Shown here one piece after another: positions 46,671 to 57,300 of a DNA stretch of 64,000 nucleotides (the first letter of the stretch is position 1; the number at the start of each line of letters is the position of its first letter). Location: the NCBI GenBank assembly GCA_034440615.1, contig JAOTOM010004685.1, positions 1 to 64,000 on the forward strand. The letters run 5' to 3'. The notes under the pieces were generated by a model. It saw nothing but the letters and a program-made list of their open reading frames with translations. It did not search any database and was not told the DNA's origin. This DNA is from Ashinkailepas kermadecensis. Taxonomy: Eukaryota; Arthropoda; Thecostraca; Neolepadidae. The translations under genes were made by a program, and so were the position numbers.

Positions 46671-47734
46671 GAGACCCAGCACCTATCGTCGTCCACCCAG
46701 CCGGCCACGCTGACCTGCCATCCAGCGAATCCCGCAGCGGCGCCTGCGATGGCTTCACTGCGCCGTGATACCGCGACGGTTCAGCTGAACTCCTCCTTGG
46801 ACCCAGTCGGCCGCGCCTCATCGCTAGCCGGCGGGGGTATCTCCGTGCAGGCTGCAGGGACGCCGTGTCCGTCGGCTCAGATGGCGCCGTACCTGCGAAC
46901 GAAATATCGGCCAAGATCGAAGTCGAAATCGGGGTGCACGTTACGGGTGTCATTGAAGTTTCGAATGTAAGGCTGGAGATCTCCCACCAAACTGAGGGGG
47001 GGGCGAGGTGTCCGAGTCCGAAATTTGTTAAATTGAATAGGGGAAAATTACAAATTAACATTAGCAGGGTGCAAAGCCAGGCGGTCTGGATCCCCGACCC
47101 GCTCAGGGTCTCCAGCCACGCTCGAATGGTCTGGCCGACTGCGGAATGCGACTGTGGTCGCCGACGCTACGTGGAGCGACTCACCAATTTCGCCCACCTC
47201 TGGACCCATGGCAAGCACCGCACCTTGTGTTGGTGCGGCGCTTTTGCGGCCATCACGCGCCACATTCGAACAGATCTCCCCTGTCGCACAGACTCGGCCG
47301 CTGCTGGTTCCCGCACGTCAGGACACAGCGTCGTCGCCGTTGCACCCCACCGGCCCTTTGAGCCTGGTTATCTTGGATCCTGCCCCGGACAGCGCACCAG
47401 CCTCGGGAGTCACAGCAACAGCGTACCCTCATAGCACACACAGCACAGCACACACAGTTCTCACAGCAATAGTGTGACCTTCGGGAGTCACAGCAACAGC
47501 GTGCCTGAAGTACGGCTGCTGGCTCTCGGCTCCCATTGGTCGGGACGCCGAAGCTGTGGTCAGTTGCGCCGAAGATGTCCAGGCTTCTGGCATTCATGGA
47601 TGGCAGCTTATGACTCGATTGCGGTGGTGTTTACCACCGGCTCACTCTTTGGACACATTTTTGCAGCATGGTTTGGATAGTATCGATTTGCTTTTGTAGC
47701 CTGTCGAAGCGGGGTCGTCAGCTGTACATACCAA
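46671..47734. other. no gene; probably deleted interior or flank of the gypsy element
   Basis: No readable protein apart from the possible knuckle. CACAGCAACAGCGT recurs at about 47410 and 47489 with TCTCACAGCAATAGTGT between, a small repeat of about 39-41 bp. Confidence 0.35.
47570..47620 (-). mobile_element. possible gag zinc-knuckle remnant
   Basis: On the minus strand, HECQKPGHLRRN followed by a TGA reads like the second half of a CCHC zinc knuckle with the last Cys codon mutated; the first Cys is also missing. It lies 0.9 kb upstream, in element orientation, of the gypsy integrase fragment. It could be the gag end of the same internally deleted element, but it is too short to be sure. 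Confidence 0.35.
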
Positions 47735-48185
47735 CATGCACCCCTCCGTCTCCAGCGCCCCTCTGTCTTCGGCATCCCTCTGTCTCCGGCACCCCACTGT
47801 CCGACACACCTCTGTCTTCGACACCCCTCTGTCTCCGGCACCCTTCTTTCTCCCGCAACCCTTTGTCCCCCGCACCCCTGTCTCCAGCACCCCTCTGTCT
47901 CCCGCACCCCTCTCTCCGGCACCCCTGTATCTCCCGCACCTCTCTATCTCCGGCACCACTCGTCTCCGGCACCGTTCTGTCTCCGGCACCCCTCTGTCTC
48001 AGGCACCCCTCTGTCTCCGGCAACCCTCTGTCTCCCGTATCCCTGTCTCCCGCACCCCTCTCTCCGGCACCTATCTATCTCCGGCACCCCTCTGTCTCCT
48101 GCATCCCTCTGTCTCCCGCACCCCTCTGTCCCCTATACCCCTCTGTCCGACACACCTCTGTCTACCGCACCCCTCTGTCCAACTG
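47735..48185. repeat. 17-18-bp repeat (CTCTGTCTCCGGCACCC), about 25 copies
   Basis: Variants (CTGTCTTC, CTCCCGCACCC, CTCTCCGGCACCC, TCCGACACA) step at 15-19 bp. It is strongly strand-asymmetric: pyrimidine-rich on +, purine-rich on -. Open frames on both strands are repeat artefacts. Confidence 0.92.
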
Positions 48186-48580
48186 CTGTCAGACGGAAGC
48201 GGAAACACACCCGTGCCCACAGGCGCCCATTGCCTATGAGTGTATCATGCAGAGGAGGACTACGCGAACCACCTCCACGGCGTCGTCCTTAGTGGCCAAC
48301 CTACAGCCGATCAGCTTAGCCTGCGGGTTCGGCTCGTCCAAGCCGCACTGGAATTGCCGCAGACAGTCTAAATCGTCGGGAATCGTCTAAATCACCGGAA
48401 CCGTTGGAAGCCTCTCTCGCCAGCCACCGCACCCACCCGGAAAATCATCAACGACACTGGCCCGTCTGGCGCGCTGCTCGAGAGGTTCCGAACAGTTGCG
48501 GGCGCATTGGCAGTCGCCTGCCGCCACCATAGACAGGGCAGAGCGAACGCTAGCTGGTATATTGGACCCGAGCCTGATAG

Positions 48581-48623
48581 TTATTGGCATAGGTCTTCAC
48601 AGCATGAAGACCTATGCCAATAA
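48581..48623. repeat. perfect 19-bp inverted repeat with 5-base loop
   Basis: TTATTGGCATAGGTCTTCA (48581-48599) and its exact complement (48605-48623) flank CAGCA. ATATTGG occurs just left (48559) and CCAATAT just right (48633), an additional looser inverted pair. No protein is linked with it. Confidence 0.95.
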
Positions 48624-48639
48624 CATGCCAATGCCAATA

Positions 48640-51600
48640 TTCGAATGCCTTTCCCACTTAATGCCAGTAGGCAACGCGCGGGCTAATCATCTTTGCACGA
48701 ACAAATATACGTCGTCGTGACGTTGGCTGAGAGGGGGCGAATCAAACACAAATGGGAGACCGGGGCTGAATGCATCACGGGTTGAACGCATCGCCTATTA
48801 TAACTCAAGAACTATCCACCAGATGGAACTGCCAGTAGACGCAGGAGAACTGTCAATGCGTAGATCCCTTGCAACCAGGAAACTAGACTGGGAGGCCGCC
48901 GACTGTCCTCGCGGTAACGAAATTGATTTTTTTTAAAGCATGCAGGCAAACATTTTGTGGCAAACAATATTCTAGATTCTTTTTAATGCCAGTTATGCTC
49001 AATTAGGTCCTGACAGGAAGGCAGTACGTATCTACTTTTTGGTGTTAAAATTGTGGAATAGGCTGAGTTCCTGAGGCATGGCCATTTTTTTCCACGCCCA
49101 AAGAGATCCGCGTGAGAATGGGGCTGGTTTCATCAGTGTTGGCGGGGCAGGTTGAACCAGTGACACAACCAGCTCCGGCCTTGTTTTCAGTATAATGAAC
49201 GACACGAGAATGTTTTCTTTCGTTCTTCGGGATTGCGGGAAATGTTGTTATCTCCTGAACACATGCGCAAGGGTTGTGAGAATTGGGCGCATATAGCTTG
49301 TCCGAAAGGAGATGGGTGGTATGTTTGCCACCCATCGGATAGCTCAGTGCGGTTGCGTTGTGACCATTGCGATTCGGATAGCTCAGTGCAGTTGTGTTGT
49401 GACCATTTCAAAGTGCAGTCGTTTTGATGATAACAGCCATTAATTCTACGCTGTAAGCGAATGTATAGCATGTCGGGATCAGATTGTCCGGAAATGGTTT
49501 CCAGTTGGATAGTCAGGAGGTGTCTTTCTTTACCACCACTGGCAAAAACTTGTTGGCATAATGAATCAGTGTAGCTGTGTGCTGAGCTGGTAAAAATGGT
49601 GCGATTTCGCTAAAAATGGGAAATAAGCAGTTGATTGTTACACTAGCATGAGGCGAGATAGCCCTACGGATGATTCCACTACGTGCTGAATACATAATAC
49701 TTTCTAATAAACATGTTTTCTCCATACATTATACACATTGCAACCTACCCCGATAGTCGATGCGACCTGCCCCGGTAGTAGGGTATATTGCATCACTGGG
49801 ACCTGTTTTCACCCGCGGGATACTGGAAAGAGACATTTGCTTAGAGTCTTGTTATCCTTGTTTGCTACGAACAGACGTATTTTCCTTAGGATAGTTAGTG
49901 TCCAATTTTATATTTCTTTCACAGATCAGAGGCAGGAAGGCAAACGTGAAAATCGATACATTCAACCCCGGTCTCCCCAACACAAGGAAGTGCGAGTGTC
50001 TGGATCCCGGCAGACTAACCACAGAATCGATGGCCAAAAATAGGGCGCACACGACAGTACCTTATGTTTGTTCTTCACTCCAGGGCCAACGCGACGAAAT
50101 GCTGCAGGCTTATGCTTGCTGCTGCTGTGCTGCTGTGCTGTGCAAATCACCATCATTCACAAGCGACTTTCCGCGCTCAGTCCCGCACTCCCCCACCCGA
50201 CTGGTGGTTGGACTACCCGCACTCCGCCACCCGACTGGTTGCTGCGACTGTATGACTCACTCCGCCACCCGACTAGTGGTTGCGACTTTACGACGAACTC
50301 CGCAGCTGAGGCCATGTGGCGTCGCCTGCCTCTGACCCTGGCAGGAAGGGCGGGCACCACGGAGAATTGAACCAGCCCGCGAGGCCCGGAGGCGTTGGCA
50401 CAGCAGCCGGCGTAGAGGCGCGCACAGCACCACCAAAAGATGGCGCTGCAGGCAAGGCAGCGTCAGCTTCTAACAACACCATGTCGTTGGACCATCAAAA
50501 GATAGACTAGTGTCCCACCCATGAATGTACTTCGCTGCCTTGATTTGCTTGAAATACCAAGCTGTACCTGTCTTTAAAAAGCTACCACTTCAATATATCG
50601 GTTGGCATGCTGGGCAGCCCATCCAGTCTGCGATGCTTACTTTGACAATTACTGGTAATAATTGCTGCGTTATCTCCTACACTGAGATAATGAACACTGA
50701 ATACCAAGCCGTGCGCCTAAATTCGGAAATTTAGGCAGAAAACGGAACGCAACGGAGCTTGAGCTTACATCGTAAGCCAACATGCTTGGTGTTTGCACAT
50801 TCCGCACTGTTTCATCACTTGAATCCCACAGATTGCGGTTCCTACAAATATTACGCTTATTCAGTGTCCAATCTTTACGGTGCATACGTGTAACCTGGCT
50901 GCATGTGTAGTGTAGTAGCAACCGCACATAATCATGGTTTCCTACAAATGCATGCATGGAATAGGCATACAAGCGGTCCAATTACGTCTTCAATGGAAGA
51001 TTTAGACGCTTTTAATTACTTCCGACGCCCAAATGATAATTATTTTAAACACGCTGATACCAAAGCAAGTAGCCATGACGAATTAGGACGTATGTTCAAC
51101 TGGCATAACCCTCTTTGTACCAATTTAAAACGAATGAATTCAGGTCGAATTCTTTCTGGGGTGCTTTATGAATCAGGGTTCTATTGCTAAGCAGAGCTTG
51201 TTGCGTGAATCCAGGCCCCACCAACTAATCCATGAATTCCAGTTTAACGGCAGAATTTCGACAGAGTTTAACGTGCCGTTAATGCACCGACACGGCTGCA
51301 AAGCCAACGCGGCAACTCGTCCGCGGCCTTTTCCGAGCAAGCGCAGCAGCAGCCCCCGAACGACCCGCTGCGGAAATAGCACATCGTGGGGGTGGGGGGG
51401 GAGGGGGCAATAGCACATCAACCGCGACGCGGGCGCCGCGTCAAAGCGTCGCCAGCGGACATCCGACTTTCCTCCTTGCGCCTCGATCACCTTCAAGCAA
51501 AGGTTGTAACAGTTTGCGGGCTTCAACGCAAACACTGCGATCTGGCCGTCGTTGTCAGGAGCCGACGGAGCCACTCGGAGCCGCCGGTTGTGTTGTGACC

Positions 51601-53445
51601 TCCGGTTCGTCGCCGCATCCACGCGAGCTGGTCGTTTGCGCACCCGCTGCATTCGACCCCGCACACACATTCACGGCACAAATATCATGCGCTGTATTAC
51701 ACGATTAAGTCTCAATATACATGTGGAATTTTACAATAGCAATAATACAAGCCTGCCACAATACAAGTCTGTCAACAAACGTATACGACGGAATCTCTCC
51801 CATATCACTGGGGGGCGACCAGTGGGCTACAACGGCCGCCCCCTTTAAGCGGAAGACACAAACGTCCCGTCGGTCACGTGGTGGGTCCGGCTTTGGCCGC
51901 CCTGTCGCGCTACGTCCGGGCGCCCCGACTAAGCAAGGAGCGGCGTCCTGGCCGAGACGCGTATCACGCGACGCCATTGCCACTCGGTGCAACAACCACG
52001 CTCATGGCGGGCCCAACAAGGCACCAATAACAACGCCGCTTCGGATACAACTGGGCGCAAATATGGGTGCCATGCGCCCGGCACGCGTCGGTAAAGAAAG
52101 GCGTATTCCGCCGAGAAAACCGAGACAAGAACAGCACATCTGGCAAGCATTGACACGCGGCACGCATGCATTGGCATTTTGCGTTATTAAAGGCACACAC
52201 GCTTCTGACGTACACGCGGTGGCCAACTTGAATGCAGGCCATCGTGCGACGCCCACATCGGCAGAGCCTTGTTCAACGCCAGCAGTCAAATCGGCCCGAC
52301 ATCATGGAAAGTTGTCTCGCATGGGGTTCCAGATCACAGCAAGTGGTGTCTGCGTCACCATGCACGAAGAGTTAGGAACTAGAAAAACAGAATACCCTGC
52401 CAGCCAAACAACACAACTTAGGCCCAAAAGCGGCAGCAGTGGTTCTGCACGTGGTCGGGCCAGAATACACTGACGAACGTGGCGCCACGGGAAGCGATCC
52501 AGCGCATACACCGTAAGGCTTATGGCCGGATCAAAAATGTTGTTCACGACGACTCTGGAAGGAAGACACAACATTCACCTGCCACCGAAGTAAACGCCTC
52601 AAAAGTCAGCAGACCAGGCCTCAAAAGCCAGCAGACCTGCACATATCCATAAACACCAGACGTCTGTGAAGACTGGTGCTGGAAATGGTCCGGGAGAAAG
52701 CATCCCATCGACGGACGATAGTCCTGGATACGGGTACGGAGGCCGGCACCGGCGGACACGTTGCCGGGACCGGACACGGTCCTGGACAGACGACTCGGCC
52801 CAGTCGTGTCTCCTACGTGGCAGATCAGAGCGAGGTCACGCGCGCGGAGGGAAGGCCGCCTTTGGCACAGCATCGCACGCGCAGCCATCGACCCACGACG
52901 GCAGGAAGCCGCAGCAGGAGGCCGCAGCAGCGCGACAAGTCCAGTCGATGGCACCGCGGCGGCTGGAAGACGATGCGCCAAAAACGGCGCGGAAAACCGG
53001 CGCGGAAAACCGGCGCAACACCGGTGACGTGATCGATTACGTGCCGGCGCCAGCTCTCGGACTTCACCGAACGGCAGCACCGGGCCAGCTATGCAGCTGA
53101 ACTGCCCGAGTCATTCCCGCGCCGAAGTAGGCAAATCCACGCCACAAGTAACAGGACACACGGGGCACAAGCACGAGGCACGGGCAAAGGCGGCGATCAG
53201 TTCGCACTTCACGGCGACATCACCTCATCGATGACTTTGCGCAGCCACCGTATGCCACACACTGCATGCACGAAGTCACATAAACACGTCGAGCACGCCC
53301 TTCAAGCTATTGCCGACTTTCATGAGCAAGGCGGGTTCCGATTGTTTTGATCAGCTTCATTATTCAGCGGCCGAGAGCCGCGCGAACCTCTTTCTGGCTC
53401 CGTCTGACACCGTGTCCATAGTTCAGCCCTGCACCGTCGTATCCA
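48640..53445. other. intergenic, no gene supported
   Basis: Mostly AT-rich to 51.3 kb, then GC-richer from 51.3 to 53.3 kb. Small repeats are GGATAGCTCAGTGC(A/G)GTTG (twice, about 49338 and 49377) and CTCCGCCACCCGACTGGTTG (three variants, about 50190-50290). An isolated AT-rich open frame at about 50990-51190 is described under findings. No splice-bounded conserved exon or RNA gene was seen. Confidence 0.4.
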
Positions 53446-54190
53446 CACCAACTCTGCATACGTGTGCCTCTCTGTCGCGTACGCTTGCTCAAGTAAACGT
53501 ACGCATTTCTGTCAGCATATGTCTTTGTACCGCCGTATTTGTCAGTGCCTATCAGTCAGCGCCTTTGCGGCTGTTTCTGTGCATCAGTCCGTGCCTGTAT
53601 CTGTCTCAATCTACTCTTCCATACCCCTATCTGGGTCCGCGTTTTGTAAATGGCCAGATCCGTACCTTTACGCCTGCACTTTATTGCGCATATCAGTGCC
53701 AGCCAATAACTGTATCTACCTCTAAGTACATGTCTGAGTCTGTCTGCATCCATTCATATGCACTCCTGCGCCACGCCTGCTTGTGCCCTCGTGCTGTCCT
53801 GCATCAGTCAGGCTGCGCATCTGCCTGTCCCTCAGTGTCGATGTATCTGTCGGTATATCTGAGTCTTTCCAAGCCCCTCTGTCGCCAGTCTCTTTCTGTC
53901 TGTCGGTATATCTACGCCTGCGTTTGTGCAAATATCTATATCTCAGCCTATCTCTGGCGGTATATTTACGCCCGTCTACGTCCCTACACACATCTCTCAG
54001 TCTATGTCTCTGTCGATAAATCTGCGTCCGGTTACCTCCAAATACCAATCGCTCAGTCTATGTTCCTGGCGGTGCACTGCGCCTGTCCATGTTTCTATAT
54101 CCACCCATCAGCCCATGTATCTGACGCAGTATCTGCGCCTGTGGTACATCCCTACACCCATCTCTCAGTGCACGCGTCTGCGCCGACTGT
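53446..54190. repeat. low-complexity TCTGTCTG/TATCTG-rich region, in the ARHGAP 3' flank
   Basis: A loose repetition of (T/C)TGTCTGT, CAGTCTATCTC, CGCCTGT and ATATCTA words occurs without a fixed period. On the gene's strand it is GACAGA-rich. It probably forms most of the 3' UTR and flank of the minus-strand RhoGAP gene. A TTTATT (AATAAA on the minus strand) at about 53680-53685 is a candidate poly(A) signal, about 535 nt past the stop. Confidence 0.55.
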
Positions 54191-54217
54191 GCCTCGGCGC
54201 CGCCGCGGGCAGCCGGC

Positions 54218-54395
54218 TCAGGCGGGCGGGCAGACGTCGTCGACGTTCTCCAGCAGCGCCTCCACCACCCTGTTCTGCTTCATCAGCTCCAGCGCCAGGT
54301 CGGCCGAGTCGTGCTGCGGCCACATCAGCGTCGGGCCGAACACGATCGCCACGTTGTGCACGTGCATCCGGTTGTGTTCGTGTAGCGCCGTCACC
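54218..54395 (-). CDS. ARHGAP last exon: end of RhoGAP domain and stop
   Basis: The minus-strand acceptor is GCCTCCTCAG|GGTGACG, phase 2; the stop TGA ends at 54218. It encodes VTALHEHNRMHVHNVAIVFG then PTLMWPQ and the helix LALELMKQNRVVEALLENV. The protein stops 11 residues after the domain, as in ARHGAP12/15/27. Confidence 0.93.
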
Positions 54396-57300
54396 CTGAG
54401 GAGGCAGGCGGGCCGAGAGCCAATGTCACCGCCGCGGCAACGCGACACAAAGCCGCCGACAGGGTGAGGTCAGCCCTCTGGCAGGGTAACATCAATCCCC
54501 TGCGGGGTGAGACCAATCCTCCGAGAGCGTGGGACCAGTACCCTGCGGCGGATGAGACCAGGCATCTTGCGGAGAGTCAGATCAATCCTGCAGGAGGGTG
54601 AGATCGGTTCCATGGGAGTGTGAGATCAGAGATCAGGGACCGGGTGGGGGGGGTTAAGCCGAGAGCATCACGTTGGCAGGCTACCGCTGTTTGGATAGAT
54701 CACGTTATGGTACACTATCCAGAGAGTACCACATTACATGGAAAAGTCAGTTGTTAGGTTGCCTGGAGACTGGGTAGGTTAGACAAGAAATTAGTGGCGG
54801 TGGGTAGGTTAGACAAGAAATGAGTAGCAAAGAAATGGCAGGTTATGCAAGGTGCTGCATTGTCGATGGTGCCTCCGTTGTCACACATTTTCCATTCGTT
54901 TATTCCAGAATTTCCAATGCTGAACGGATTCCACCGAAAGCTAATGAAAAGCAGCCGATACGAGACGACAGGGAATTTGTTGTGTATTGCTCATTTTCAG
55001 GTTGTGGATACTCGTAGCAGCTGTCTCCAACACTGGACCGCATTCATCTCCTTGAAAATCAATAACAAAACAACCATTTTGCTCAAGTTGCATCTCGGTT
55101 GATAACCACAACTACCATCACGACATGCTCATTATTTGCGTGTGCGAGAGTGCAAACAAGGATCAGTAGTCCATGCTCGCATCCCAACGGAAAGTGTGTG
55201 AGTTGAAGTCCCACCTGTCGCTGCTCTTCGCCCGCGGACAATTGGCGCGAAAAAAAATCGGTCACGCTACATAACCAAAAAGCACACGTCGGGCCTTCCA
55301 ATCAGTCACCAGCCAACTAAACGAGAGGACATCCACCACAAATCCTACGCTCCTGTGCACCATGCGAAAAGCCACCCCTTTCACCCGTTCAGACAGCCCA
55401 GCATAACCTGACGCCCGGGTGACGTGGCTGCTGGCCGCTCACCTGGTCAGGTGGTGCAGCAGCGCGCAGAGCGTGTGCCGGTTGGGCGGCGGCAGGTCGG
55501 CCAGCAGCGTCTTCAGCGCCGCCACCTGTTCGGCTCGTGACGACAGGCCGGCCGCCTGCAGCGCCGCCGGCAGCAGCGAGAACGGCACCAGCGGCTCGGG
55601 CAGCTCGCGGAAGAACAGCTTCAGCGCGCCGGTCAGCACGTGCACGTCCTCCTCGTCCCAGATCACCTGGTAATTGTCCTGGTCCACCTGGCCGGAGTGG
55701 TGGTACCGTCAACACGTGCACGTCCTTGTCGTCCCAGATCACCTGGTAATTGTCGTAGTTTAGGAGCGCATCGACTGCATGCGCCATTTAAACCCTGGTA
55801 ATTGTCCTGGTTCACCTGGCTGGAGTGGCCACCTCGTCAGTGTCGTGCATGTCCTCCTGGTCTCAGAGCACCTGGTAATTGCCCTGGTCCACCTGACCGG
55901 AGTGGATTCATACGGGATAACTTCAATAATGGTAAGTCAGGTATGGAAGTGGTTTGAGGTAAGACAAGTTAAGCTAGTTGGGAGGGAGGGCCAGGTTCAG
56001 TTCTCGAATCGACGCCCACAAAAGGAAAAGCAATGCACGCCATAAATCAATCCAAACCATGTTGATGCAGAAACCTATATTTGTACCTCATCAAAGATAC
56101 CATGAACCAGGTTTTGAACTCCGTCATCCATGACATCAACATCAAACCGCACAGTGATAGCACCAGTGTCCAAAACAAAACACCAAGGAAACGCGACACT
56201 CGCAGCAGTCAGCCGAGACTAAGTCGCCTTCAGATAGTGTTCTCAACATATTATGGCTTAGAGTTGTGCACAAGCGTGGTTAGCAAAGATGGCCCATTGA
56301 TGCTGTTTCAAGTGTTCAGTGCAAGCTCACCCCACAGCGCAGCCGTCTGTCTCACCCCACAGCGCAGCCGTCTGTCTCACCCACAGCGCAGCCGTCTGTC
56401 TCACCCACAGCGCAGCCGTCTGTCTCACCCACAGCGCAGCCGTCTGTCTCACCCACAGCGCAGCCGTCTGTCTCACCCCACAGCGCAGCCGTCTGTCTCA
56501 CCCACAGCGCAGCGCCGCACCTGGCTGAGGCTGCCCGCCACCAAGCCTGTCTAACCTCACAGCGCAGCTGTTTGTCTCACCTGACAGCGCAGCCGCTGCA
56601 CCTGGCTGAGGTTGCCCGACGCTCGGTACAGTCCGTCCATGCGCATGTGTTCGGACCGCGCCTCTATGGCGGCCACACACTCGCGCACCAGTCGCGGCAC
56701 GGCGACGCCCTCCGTCTCGCACAGCGCCGCCAACCGGCAGCCGAACACGGGCTCATCTGCCGCACAGCATCGGCACACAGTTACAGGCCCCGACGGTGCA
56801 GGTGCGGCCGGGCATGGGTACAGGCACAGCCAGAGATACTCGGGCGCAGGTGCGAACAGACGTGCATACGTAGGTCGGAGTGCACGCACGGCAAGAGGCA
56901 CTAGGGTGCATGTTCGTCTGCGGTACCCAGACGCAGGCAGGTTCAGAGGTACGCACGCGCATCCAGTGGTGCACCGAGACACAGACACATCCAGAGGTAC
57001 GGGAGAACAATAAAGTTATGCTGTCAAGGTACAGCGTTGTTCGGTTATCGAAGACAAGATGTAATAGCCCACTGTTCAGGTGCAGGGTGATACGCCGGAG
57101 AAACAAGGCCGTATGGCAGTAGTCCATGGGGGCAGTGACATGCCAGAGGAGCGGAGGAGACGGCGTCTGTCCAATGTCGTGTGTGGTGTCGTGTGTGGTG
57201 TCGTGTGTCGTCTGTCGTGTGTGGTGTCGTGCACCCAAAGCCTGCTACCCACAGCCCGCCACCACCGCCAGCGCCACCGCCCGGTCGGTCTGTGTGTCTG

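Noticed and set aside
48581..48623. miRNA precursor
   Set aside because: The stem is a perfect 19 bp with a 5-base loop, too short and too tight for a normal precursor, and no flanking lower stem is seen.
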